NCBI RefSeq assembly: GCF_014302995.1
Contig: NZ_CP060295.1
Span: 5,757,501 to 5,821,500, forward strand
DNA length: 64,000 nucleotides
Direction: 5' to 3'
Source of the DNA: Variovorax sp. PAMC26660
GTDB lineage: Bacteria; Pseudomonadota; Gammaproteobacteria; Burkholderiales; Burkholderiaceae_C
In this document: piece by piece, positions 25,324 to 33,320 of the stretch
Layout: each line of letters opens with the position of its first letter
Numbering within the stretch: position 1 is the stretch's first letter
The notes under the pieces: model-generated
Told to the model about the DNA's origin: nothing
The model's input: the letters and a program-made list of their open reading frames with translations, nothing else
Database searches by the model: none
Position numbers and translations under genes: made by a program

Positions 25324-26661
25324 ATGCCCTTCCGAATCGCTACATTTTTAATAGCGTCTCTCGCAATAGGAGCGGGCGCCGTTGGCTTTTTTGGCTGGAA
25401 GTTCGGCTGGCTCGGTGCCTGGCTGGGCGCCGTGCTGTGGCTGGGCCTGGATGCCTGGCGCGCCGAACGGCTGCTCCAGGTGCTGCGCAACGACGCCGCC
25501 GGCCTGCCGACGCGGGGCCCGGGTGTGTGGGGCGAACTCTCCGAACGCATCCGCAAGCTGCTGCGCGACCGCGAGCAGCAGACCCGCCAGGCCGAAGACC
25601 GGCTGCAGGAATTCCTGGCTGCCATCCAGGCGTCGCCCAATGGCGTGGTGCTGCTCGACGAGCAGGGCCGCATCGAATGGTGCAACGAGACGGCGGCCAG
25701 CCAATTCGGCATCGATGCCGAGCGCGACCTGGCGCAGCACCTGGCGAACCTCGTGCGCGACCCGGCCTTTGTGGCGTATCTGGCTTCGTGGAACTACAGC
25801 CGCGATGTGGTCATCGATGCCTCCGGACCGGGCCATGCGCAACTGCGCAGCCATCCGGTGCGGCTGTCGGTACAGGTGCATCCCTATGCGGGCAACCGCC
25901 GGATGCTGCTCACGCGCGACATCACGGCGCTTGAACAGGCCGAGGCGATGCGGCGCGATTTCGTGGCCAACGTGTCGCATGAAATCCGCACGCCGCTCAC
26001 CGTGCTGGCCGGCTTTGTCGAAACCCTGCAGAACCTGCCACTCGATGCGGACGAGCGCACCCGCTACCTCGCGCTGATGGGCCAGCAGTCGCACCGCATG
26101 GAAACGCTGGTGAACGACCTGCTCACGCTGTCGCGGCTGGAAGGCAGCGCGGCGCCTTCGGGCAACCAGTGGATCCGCACCCGTGCCTTGCTGGCGCAGT
26201 GCGAGGACGAAGGCCGTGGCCTGTCGGGCCGGCTGGCACCACTGGGCCATCGGCTGTCGTTCACCATCGATGCCGAGTCCGAAATGTCGGGCGCACCGAC
26301 CGAGCTGCAAAGCGCGATGTCGAACCTGCTGAGCAACGCGATCCGCTACACACCCGGCGGCGGCGAAGTGGCCGTGAGCTGGAAGGTGCTGCCCGATGGA
26401 CGCGGCGAGTACGCGGTGCGCGACACCGGTCCGGGCATTGCAGTCGAGCACATTCCACGGCTGACCGAGCGCTTCTATCGCATCGACCGCAGCCGCTCGC
26501 GGGAAACCGGCGGTACCGGCCTGGGGCTGGCGATCGTCAAGCACATCGCACAGCGGCACGGGGCCGAACTGCGCATCGAAAGCACGGTGGGCAAGGGCTC
26601 CCGCTTTGCGCTGCTGTTTCCGGCGGCACGCGTGCGGGAGGCGCGTGTGCTGGCGAAGTGA
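25324..26661 (+). CDS. phoR: Phosphate regulon sensor kinase PhoR
   Basis: The 445-residue kinase has two N-terminal membrane segments (residues 5-45), a PAS domain (about 95-200, with GVVLLDEQGRIEWCN), HisKA with phospho-His in FVANVSHEIRTPL, and HATPase_c with N box LLSNAIRYTPGGG, G1 DTGPGIA and G2 GGTGLGLAIVKH. The lack of a large periplasmic domain is typical of PhoR, which reads phosphate through Pst/PhoU. It is the last gene of the pst-pho operon, 44 bases after phoB, and converges on the MATE gene. Confidence 0.95.
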   Translation: MPFRIATFLIASLAIGAGAVGFFGWKFGWLGAWLGAVLWLGLDAWRAERLLQVLRNDAAGLPTRGPGVWGELSERIRKLLRDREQQTRQAEDRLQEFLAAIQASPNGVVLLDEQGRIEWCNETAASQFGIDAERDLAQHLANLVRDPAFVAYLASWNYSRDVVIDASGPGHAQLRSHPVRLSVQVHPYAGNRRMLLTRDITALEQAEAMRRDFVANVSHEIRTPLTVLAGFVETLQNLPLDADERTRYLALMGQQSHRMETLVNDLLTLSRLEGSAAPSGNQWIRTRALLAQCEDEGRGLSGRLAPLGHRLSFTIDAESEMSGAPTELQSAMSNLLSNAIRYTPGGGEVAVSWKVLPDGRGEYAVRDTGPGIAVEHIPRLTERFYRIDRSRSRETGGTGLGLAIVKHIAQRHGAELRIESTVGKGSRFALLFPAARVREARVLAK

Positions 26662-26670
26662 CGCGCAGCG

Positions 26671-28014
26671 TCAGATGGCCCGCTTCGCCATCGTCCAGCG
26701 CAGCAGCGTGCCGAAGAGCAGGGCGGTCAGTGCCAATGCCACCGAACTCATGATCCAGAACGCCAATGGCGATTGCATGGCCTCCCAGGGACCCAGCCCG
26801 CGGTACGCCAGCAGATAGCTGCCGCCGAGGCCCAGGCCCCACAGCATCGTGCAATAGATGACCAGCGGTGCCATCGTGACCCGGTAGCAGCGCAGCACGA
26901 ACACGCAGAGCGTCTGCATCGCGTCGGCCATGTGGAACGCGGCCACCGGCAGCATCAGTGCCGCGGCCAGCGCAATGACGGCCGGGTTGTCCGAATACAC
27001 ATGGGCCAGCGGGAAGCGCAGCGTGACCAGCGCGGTTGCGAAGAGCAGGGCGCACAACACTGCCAGCTCGAACCCCAGCCGGCACGTGTGCCGGGCCTTG
27101 GCGGCATCGCCCGCGCCGAGCCAGTAGCTCACGCGCGCGCTGGTTGCGATCGAGAGCGACAGCGGGACCATGTAGGCCACCGCCATCAGGTTCGCGGCGA
27201 TCTGGTGGGCGGCTGCGGCGGCGGTGCCCAGGCGCGCGATGAACAGCGCCATCAGCGTGAACGAGGTCACCTCCACCAGCACCGCAAGGCCGCCGGGTAC
27301 GCCCAGCCGCGCGAACTGCCGGATCTGACGCCAGTCGGGCTTCTCGATGCGCTCCCAGAGCCGGTAGCTTTGATAGAAGGGGCTGCTGCGCAGCAACCAG
27401 AGCGCGCAGGCGAGCATGGCCCAGTTCACGCCCAGCGTTGCCCAGGCGCAACCCACCAGCCCCATCGCTGGCAGGCCCGCACCACCGAAGGTGAACCAGA
27501 TCGACAACGGCAGCTTCACGAACAGCGAGCCCAGTTGCAGCCAGGTCACGAGCTGGGGTTTGCCCAGGCTCTGGCTGAGCGTGCTGAAAAGGCGGAACAG
27601 CAGGGACGGTGCGAGGGCGAAGGCCAGCACGGTCAGGTACATCTCCACTTCGCCGCGCATTTCCGCCGGCACCTGCGTCAGCCGCAGCACCGCGTCGGGC
27701 GACAGCAGCGCCGCCATGCCGACCACGATGGCGATGCCGGCGAGGTACAGCGACTGCCGCACGGAACGGCCCACCTCGCTGCCGCGGCCGCCGCCGTGCA
27801 GTTCGGCCCAGACCGGCAGCAGCGCCTGCAGCACACCCATCAGCGAGACGTACACGCTGATGAAGATGGCGGCACCGACCGAGAGGGCCGCCAGTGCGTT
27901 TTCGGAATAGCGGCCCGCGATGATGGTGTCGGTCACGCCGAATGCCATCACGGCCAGCTGGCCGACCAGCACGGTGCCTGCGTGCCGCGCGATCAGGCCC
28001 CGCTCGCCTTTCAC
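26671..28014 (-). CDS. MATE-family multidrug/sodium antiporter
   Basis: The 447-residue protein has twelve hydrophobic segments in two halves, with MATE features GVTDTIIAGRYSENALAALSVG in the first helix and VPLSLSIATSARVSYWLGAGDAAKARH in the second half. Such proteins export cationic drugs or dyes with Na+ or H+. The GTG start at 28014 overlaps the stop of the upstream membrane gene as GTGA, so the two are coupled. The substrate cannot be told. Confidence 0.88.
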   Translation of the reverse strand: MKGERGLIARHAGTVLVGQLAVMAFGVTDTIIAGRYSENALAALSVGAAIFISVYVSLMGVLQALLPVWAELHGGGRGSEVGRSVRQSLYLAGIAIVVGMAALLSPDAVLRLTQVPAEMRGEVEMYLTVLAFALAPSLLFRLFSTLSQSLGKPQLVTWLQLGSLFVKLPLSIWFTFGGAGLPAMGLVGCAWATLGVNWAMLACALWLLRSSPFYQSYRLWERIEKPDWRQIRQFARLGVPGGLAVLVEVTSFTLMALFIARLGTAAAAAHQIAANLMAVAYMVPLSLSIATSARVSYWLGAGDAAKARHTCRLGFELAVLCALLFATALVTLRFPLAHVYSDNPAVIALAAALMLPVAAFHMADAMQTLCVFVLRCYRVTMAPLVIYCTMLWGLGLGGSYLLAYRGLGPWEAMQSPLAFWIMSSVALALTALLFGTLLRWTMAKRAI

Positions 28015-29741
28015 TGCGGCGGGATCTTCTGGTACAGCAGCAGATCGTCGGCCGGGCTGCTGGGACGACGCAGGGTGCCGCTGAATCGCCATTGATCGAA
28101 CGGGATGATGGTGTGCAGCCGCTCGATCGTGTCGGGGCTCACCAGCAGCCAGGGGCAGTTGGTGCCCAGCAGCAGCGGTTGCAGGTTGAAGTTGCCGTGG
28201 TGGCGCAGCGCTGCGATGTGCTGACGGCTCAGGGCCAGCTCGGCGATGCAGCTCGGCTGCCCGACCCGCTCGGCCACGGCGCGCACCTGCGGCACATAGC
28301 TGCGCGCGTAGTCGATCGGGGGCAGCCAGAGCGTCATCAGCAGCATCCAGCACAGTGCGGTGCCGCCGGCCGGCAGCACGAGCGTCTTCCAGAGCGCCGC
28401 GCGGTGTCGCCCGGTACGCCAGCGCACCAGCCAGCACCAGGCGATGGTTGCCGCCAGTGCAAGCACGAAGGCGATCAACGAGAACTCGGGCACGAAGCCG
28501 GGCACCAGCCGTGCCACGCTGGCGGCGGGCTTGGGCGGCTTGCCGGTCAGCATGGCGATCCAGTACAGCCAGCCCAGCGCGGCGAGGCTGCTGAAAAGGA
28601 GCACGTTGAACCAGTCGATCAACGCCAGCGCGCTGCGGCGGAAGGTGGGCAGGGCGAAGGCAGCCAGGGTTGCAAAGGCCGGGAGCGCCAGCAGCAGCGA
28701 ACGGTCGGAGAAGTCGGTGGTCCAGGTGGCGGCCAGCGGTACCAGTGCGAACCAGAGCGGCAAGGCCACGTGGCGTGCGGAGAGCTGTCGCCGCCAGCGC
28801 CAGAGCGTCCAGAGCGCGAACGGCCACACCGGCCAGGTGAACCACAGCAGCAACTTGGCCTGACCGCGGACATCGCTGAACAGCGAGTTGCCCATCAGCG
28901 TGATCTTCCATTGCTGCAGGCCCAGTCCGAAGACCAGCGCGGCGGCGAGCAGCGTGACGCCGATCATCGTGGCCAAGGCGCCGCGGGTGTAGCCGGGGCC
29001 GTCGTCGGAGCTGGCATTCGTGCCTGCCTTCGCCGTGCGGCGGCGCTCGTAGGCGATGTACAGCGCGCTGCCGATGGCCAACGCAAGCCCGACCGTGGGG
29101 GCGCCGCTCAGCGTGACACCAAGCGTGCCCACGACCAGCGCGATCACCGGGCCAGCGCGGCGGTACGGCAGCGCGGCAACACCGTAGAACAGGTGAGAGG
29201 CGAAATAAAGCTGTGTCAGCGCCGGCGTGGTTTCATGGCCGAGCTGGGCCAGGCCGAGGCAGGCGATCAACGCCAGCAGGCCACCGTCGGCAATCGCGCG
29301 TGCGTAGTCGGTCGGGCGTGCTTCGCCACCGAAGGCGAACGCGACGGGTTGCGCGCGGGCCGTGCGTGCCAGGTAGTAAACGGCGTACCAGGTGGCGGTG
29401 AAGGAGCCCCAGAGCAGCAGCGCGAAAGCAATGCGCACCGCCAGGTCGGGGTTCAGCCACGAGGGAGAAATCTTGATGGCCCAGGCGCCGATCCAATACG
29501 GAATCAGCGCGGGCGTTTCCGGGCGCATGCCCAGCAGCATCGGGTCGAACCAGCGCGAAATGCCTTCGGTGGTGCGGGCCAGCTCGGCCATGTACCCGAA
29601 GGCCGTGATGTCCGCGCTCTTCCAGGGGCCCCGGCCGACCAGGCCCGGCAGCAGATAGGCTGCGCACAACAACAGCAGCGCAATGCGCGGCAGCCGGCGC
29701 ACGGCATTCTGGGCAACGATCGCGGGAGTGGGCAGGTTCAA
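28011..29741 (-). CDS. Multi-spanning membrane protein, ArnT/PMT-like glycosyltransferase (tentative)
   Basis: The protein is about 576 residues with some ten to twelve membrane segments and a C-terminal soluble domain of about 120 residues. After the first membrane helix comes GPWKSADITAFGYMAELAR then RPETPALIPYWIGA, an arrangement like the first extracytoplasmic loop of GT-C enzymes (ArnT/PMT), which transfer sugars from polyprenyl phosphate. The family is inferred from topology and this loop only. The start must lie after the rpmE2 terminator; TTG at 29741 and GTG at 29702 are the in-frame candidates. It is coupled to the MATE gene. Confidence 0.65.
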   Translation of the reverse strand: MNLPTPAIVAQNAVRRLPRIALLLLCAAYLLPGLVGRGPWKSADITAFGYMAELARTTEGISRWFDPMLLGMRPETPALIPYWIGAWAIKISPSWLNPDLAVRIAFALLLWGSFTATWYAVYYLARTARAQPVAFAFGGEARPTDYARAIADGGLLALIACLGLAQLGHETTPALTQLYFASHLFYGVAALPYRRAGPVIALVVGTLGVTLSGAPTVGLALAIGSALYIAYERRRTAKAGTNASSDDGPGYTRGALATMIGVTLLAAALVFGLGLQQWKITLMGNSLFSDVRGQAKLLLWFTWPVWPFALWTLWRWRRQLSARHVALPLWFALVPLAATWTTDFSDRSLLLALPAFATLAAFALPTFRRSALALIDWFNVLLFSSLAALGWLYWIAMLTGKPPKPAASVARLVPGFVPEFSLIAFVLALAATIAWCWLVRWRTGRHRAALWKTLVLPAGGTALCWMLLMTLWLPPIDYARSYVPQVRAVAERVGQPSCIAELALSRQHIAALRHHGNFNLQPLLLGTNCPWLLVSPDTIERLHTIIPFDQWRFSGTLRRPSSPADDLLLYQKIPPQ

Positions 29742-29765
29742 GAGACGAGAGACCGGGTTCAGAAA

Positions 29766-29798
29766 GAAAAAGGGCAGCGCGGTAAACCGGGCTGCCCT
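29766..29798 (-). terminator. Terminator of rpmE2
   Basis: On the minus strand AGGGCAGC and GCTGCCCT form an 8-base perfect stem followed by TTTTCTTTC. It begins 20 bases after the rpmE2 stop codon. Confidence 0.85.
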
Positions 29799-29817
29799 GG
29801 ACGCAAAAGCGCGTGCC

Positions 29818-30087
29818 TTACTTGGAGGCGGCGCCGGTGGTCTTGCCGAAGCGGTTGCGGAACTTCTCGACGCGACCGCCCATGTTGTCAACCGACTTTT
29901 GCGTGCCGGTGTAGAACGGGTGCGATTCGCTCGTGGTGTCGAGCTTGAACAGGGGCAGCTCGCGACCGTCGTCGGTCTTGCCCATTTCCTTGGTGTTCGC
30001 GCACGAACGGGTTACGAACTTGAAGCCGTTCGACATGTCGACGAACAGGATTTCGCGGTAATTGGGGTGGATGCCTTCTTTTGCCAT
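29818..30087 (-). CDS. rpmE2: 50S ribosomal protein L31 type B
   Basis: The 89-residue protein reads MAKEGIHPNYREILFVDMSN and later SHPFYTGTQKSVDNMGGRVEKFRNRFG, the L31 signature. The zinc-binding CxxC pairs of type A L31 are absent (only one Cys, in SCANTKEM), which makes this type B, the zinc-independent paralogue. ATG 30087 has AAAGGAAAG upstream. It is a single gene with its own terminator. The likely promoter is in the 174-base gap before the divergent oxidoreductase; I see no clear Zur operator there. Confidence 0.95.
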   Translation of the reverse strand: MAKEGIHPNYREILFVDMSNGFKFVTRSCANTKEMGKTDDGRELPLFKLDTTSESHPFYTGTQKSVDNMGGRVEKFRNRFGKTTGAASK

Positions 30088-30261
30088 GGTCTTTCCTTTT
30101 GCGCTGTTGGAATCAATGCGCGGTCGATGCGAGAGCCACCGGTGTGCCAGCAATCTGGCGCGCCGTCCTGAAGGAAGCCGGGCGACGCTGCCCAGCCGCA
30201 CTTTTCGCGGAGCCCTCGATTATCGCATACTGACCCATTTTCGAGAAAACCGAGCTCACCC

Positions 30262-31329
30262 ATGACCCCCACACCCTTGCGTGCCGGCCTCGTCGGCTAC
30301 GGTTTTGCCGGTCAGACCTTCCATGCGCCGGTGCTTTCGGCCGTGCCCGGGCTCGAACTGGCGGCCGTGGCGAGCTCGCAGCCGAACAAGGTCCACGCGG
30401 ACTGGCCGGGTGTTGCAGTGGTGCCCGACGTCTCGGCGCTGCTGGCGCGAGCGGATATCGACCTGGTCGTGGTCGCCACGCCCAATGCCCAGCATCATCC
30501 GGTCGCGAAAGCGGCCCTGGAGGCGGGCAAGCACGTGGTGGTGGACAAGCCTTTCACGCTCGATGTGGCCGAAGCCAGGGAACTTGAGTTGTTGGCTAAA
30601 CGCAACAATCGTGTGCTGGCGGTCTACCAGAACCGGCGCTTCGACGCCGATTTCCTGACGCTCAAGGACGTGCTGGCGAGCGGCGAGCTGGGCCGCCCTG
30701 TGTATCTGGAATCGCATTTCGACCGTTTCCGGCCCGAAGTGCGCGAGCGCTGGCGCGAGCAGGCTGTGCCTGGATCGGGCCTGTGGGTGGACCTTGGCTC
30801 CCATCTGGTCGATCAGGCGGTGCAGCTCTTTGGTCGACCCGACACGCTGCAGCTCGACACCGCCGCGCTGCGCGATGGCGCGCTGGTCGAGGACTATTTC
30901 CATGCCGTGCTGCGCTATGAAAGCGGGCCTCATGCACCGCTGCGCGTGGTTTTGCACGCCACCACGCTGGCGTCCCATGCGGCGCCGCGCTACATCGTGC
31001 ACGGCACGCGCGGCAGCTACGTCAAGCATGGGGTCGACACGCAAGAAGATGCGTTGCGCGAGGGCCAGCGGCCGCCGGCGGCAGGGTGGGGCGCCGATCC
31101 GCTCGATGGCGAAATCACTGTGTGCGACAGCAACGGCGCACCGCAGCGCCGCGCCTTGCCGACCCGGCCGGGCAACTATGTCGACTACTACGCCGCCGTG
31201 CGCGACGCCATTCTTGGCAACGGCCCCAATCCCGTGCCGCCCGAGCAGGCCGTCGCGTTGATGGAACTGCTCGACGTCGGTCGCCAGAGCGCTCTCGAGG
31301 GCCGCGCGATCAATACATCGCGCCCATGA
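30262..31329 (+). CDS. Gfo/Idh/MocA-family NAD(P)-dependent oxidoreductase
   Basis: The 355-residue protein has an N-terminal Rossmann fold with GLVGYGFAGQTFHAPVL, the family motif DLVVVATPNAQHHPVAKAALEAGKHVVVDKPF containing the active-site Lys in DKP, and a C-terminal alpha/beta domain (GSGLWVDLGSHLVDQAVQLFG with the conserved GSHxxD). It probably oxidises or reduces a sugar or cyclitol; sequence does not give the substrate. Closest in style to E. coli YdgJ-type members. It is monocistronic and converges on rho. Confidence 0.9.
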   Translation: MTPTPLRAGLVGYGFAGQTFHAPVLSAVPGLELAAVASSQPNKVHADWPGVAVVPDVSALLARADIDLVVVATPNAQHHPVAKAALEAGKHVVVDKPFTLDVAEARELELLAKRNNRVLAVYQNRRFDADFLTLKDVLASGELGRPVYLESHFDRFRPEVRERWREQAVPGSGLWVDLGSHLVDQAVQLFGRPDTLQLDTAALRDGALVEDYFHAVLRYESGPHAPLRVVLHATTLASHAAPRYIVHGTRGSYVKHGVDTQEDALREGQRPPAAGWGADPLDGEITVCDSNGAPQRRALPTRPGNYVDYYAAVRDAILGNGPNPVPPEQAVALMELLDVGRQSALEGRAINTSRP

Positions 31330-31330
31330 A

Positions 31331-31366
31331 AAAAGCGCGTTGCCCCGTGAAGGGCAACGCGCTTTC
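31331..31366 (-). terminator. Terminator of rho (also usable on the plus strand)
   Basis: AAGCGCGTTGCCC and GGGCAACGCGCTT form a 13-base perfect stem. The minus-strand copy ends in TTTTTTC. The hairpin lies between two convergent genes. Confidence 0.85.
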
Positions 31367-31383
31367 GCGACAGAGCGTGGTAC

Positions 31384-32649
31384 TCAGCCGCCGCGACGCA
31401 TCATGTCGAAGAACTCGACATTGGTCTTGGTCGCCTTCATGTTCTTGAGCATCAGCTCCATCGACTCGATCTCGTCCATGTTGTACATGAGCTGACGCAG
31501 GATGCGGGTCTTTTGCAGGATCTCGGGTGCCAGCAGCAACTCTTCGCGGCGTGTGCCACTGCGGTTGAGCTGGATCGACGGGAACACGCGCTTTTCGTAC
31601 AGGCGGCGGTCCAGGTGGATTTCGGAGTTGCCGGTGCCCTTGAACTCTTCGAAGATCACTTCGTCCATGCGGCTGCCGGTGTCGATCAGCGCGGTGCCGA
31701 TGATGGTCAGCGAGCCGCCTTCTTCCACGTTGCGCGCGGCGCCCAGGAAGCGCTTGGGGCGCTGCAGCGCGTTGGAATCGACGCCGCCGGTCAGCACCTT
31801 GCCCGACGAGGGCACGACGTTGTTGTAGGCGCGGGCAAGGCGGGTGATCGAGTCCAGCAGGATCACCACGTCCTTCTTGAGTTCGACCAGGCGCTTGGCG
31901 CGCTCGATCACCATTTCGGCGACGTGCACGTGGCGCGCTGCGGGCTCGTCGAAGGTCGAAGCAATGACTTCGCCCTTCACCGTGCGCTGCATTTCGGTCA
32001 CTTCTTCAGGGCGCTCGTCAACGAGCAGCACCATCATGTGGACGTCGGGGTAGTTGGCACTGATCGCGTGGGCGATGTGCTGCATCATCACCGTCTTGCC
32101 GCTCTTGGGCGGCGCCACGAGCAGGGCGCGCTGGCCTTTGCCGATGGGGGCGATGATGTCGATGATGCGGCCGGTGATGTTCTCTTCGCCCTTGACGCCA
32201 TCGCGTTCAAGCTTCATCTGTTCCTTGGGGAACAGCGGCGTCAGATTCTCGAACATCACCTTGTGCTTGTTCTGCTCGGGCGGGCCGTCGTTGACCTTGT
32301 CCAGCTTCGTCAGCGCGAAGTAGCGTTCGCCGTCCTTGGGCGTGCGCACTTCACCTTCGATCATGTCGCCGGTGTGCAGGTTGAAACGCCGCACCTGGCT
32401 GGGCGAGATGTAGATGTCGTCGGTGCTTGCGGTGAAGCTGGTGTCGGGGCTGCGCAGAAAGCCGAAGCCGTCGGGCAGGATTTCGAGCACACCGTCGGCG
32501 AAGACCTGTTCGCCGGCCTTTGCGCGCTTCTTGATGATCGCGAACATCAGCTCCTGCTTGCGCATGCGGCCGACGTTTTCGATCTCAAGCGCTTCAGCCT
32601 GCTTGAGGACTTCAGACACGTGGAGTGCCTTGAGTTCGTTTAAGTGCAT
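31384..32649 (-). CDS. rho: Transcription termination factor Rho
   Basis: The 421-residue hexameric RNA helicase has an N-terminal helix bundle and cold-shock-like RNA-binding domain ([31 protein letters not shown]), Walker A APPKSGKT, Walker [17 protein letters not shown], the Q-loop [27 protein letters not shown] and the R-loop ending [11 protein letters not shown]. It terminates untranslated transcripts. Length matches proteobacterial Rho, with no insertion domain. It lies downstream of trxA in the common trxA-rho order, with a terminator between and a 180-base leader that could support Rho autoregulation. Confidence 0.97.
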   Translation of the reverse strand: MHLNELKALHVSEVLKQAEALEIENVGRMRKQELMFAIIKKRAKAGEQVFADGVLEILPDGFGFLRSPDTSFTASTDDIYISPSQVRRFNLHTGDMIEGEVRTPKDGERYFALTKLDKVNDGPPEQNKHKVMFENLTPLFPKEQMKLERDGVKGEENITGRIIDIIAPIGKGQRALLVAPPKSGKTVMMQHIAHAISANYPDVHMMVLLVDERPEEVTEMQRTVKGEVIASTFDEPAARHVHVAEMVIERAKRLVELKKDVVILLDSITRLARAYNNVVPSSGKVLTGGVDSNALQRPKRFLGAARNVEEGGSLTIIGTALIDTGSRMDEVIFEEFKGTGNSEIHLDRRLYEKRVFPSIQLNRSGTRREELLLAPEILQKTRILRQLMYNMDEIESMELMLKNMKATKTNVEFFDMMRRGG

Positions 32650-32781
32650 GGAATGACCCCTCGCGGGGTAATCGATCGGAAAACGGGGGGAGGTTAAATG
32701 TGTAGCGAGAACTGCTGCACTAACCGGGGAACTCGAACCGGTTGCCTGAAAGGGCCGGTGATCTGTGGGAGATTATGACAG

Positions 32782-32818
32782 GAAAAACGCTCCGGCCAAC
32801 GCATTGCGCATTGGCCGG
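32782..32818 (-). terminator. Terminator between trxA and rho
   Basis: CCGGCCAA and TTGGCCGG form a perfect stem, and the minus strand continues AGCGTTTTTCC. Transcription of trxA would largely end here, leaving rho with its own promoter in the following 130 bases. Confidence 0.75.
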
Positions 32819-32829
32819 GTGAAATGCCT

Positions 32830-33162
32830 TTAAGCGAGTTGCTGGTCGATGAAGGCCGTGAGTTGCGCCTTGCTCATTGCGCCGACCTTGGTGGCGGCCA
32901 GTTGACCGTCCTTGAACAGCATCAGCGTGGGGATGCCACGAATGCCGAACTTGGCGGGGATGTCGCGGTTTTCGTCGACATTCAGCTTGGCGATCTGCAG
33001 CTTGCCTTCGTAGGTGGCCGACACTTCGTCGAGGATCGGGGCGATCATCTTGCAGGGGCCGCACCATTCAGCCCAGTAGTCGACCAGCACGGGCTGGGAG
33101 GACTTGAGCACGTCGGCCTCGAAGGAGGAATCGGAGATGTGTTTGATGAGTTCGCTGGCCAT
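32830..33162 (-). CDS. trxA: Thioredoxin 1
   Basis: The 110-residue protein has the active site WCGPC (Cys34 and Cys37, in [11 protein letters not shown]), the buried Asp in VLVDYWAEW and the cis-Pro loop [11 protein letters not shown]. It reduces cytoplasmic protein disulfides using NADPH via thioredoxin reductase. The start is ATG 33162. It is divergent from addB. Confidence 0.97.
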   Translation of the reverse strand: MASELIKHISDSSFEADVLKSSQPVLVDYWAEWCGPCKMIAPILDEVSATYEGKLQIAKLNVDENRDIPAKFGIRGIPTLMLFKDGQLAATKVGAMSKAQLTAFIDQQLA

Positions 33163-33320
33163 GTGATGGGTCCTTGTGCGCAGAGAGTTTCGGTGCAGCT
33201 AAAGTGCAGGTCATTGTGACAGAAACCAAGGGGTGGCGCGCCATGCGCAGACGCTATGGCACCGATAGCCAAAGCCCTTTGCGAGTCACCTCCCAGCGCT
33301 CTCCAACCCCTCGATAGAAC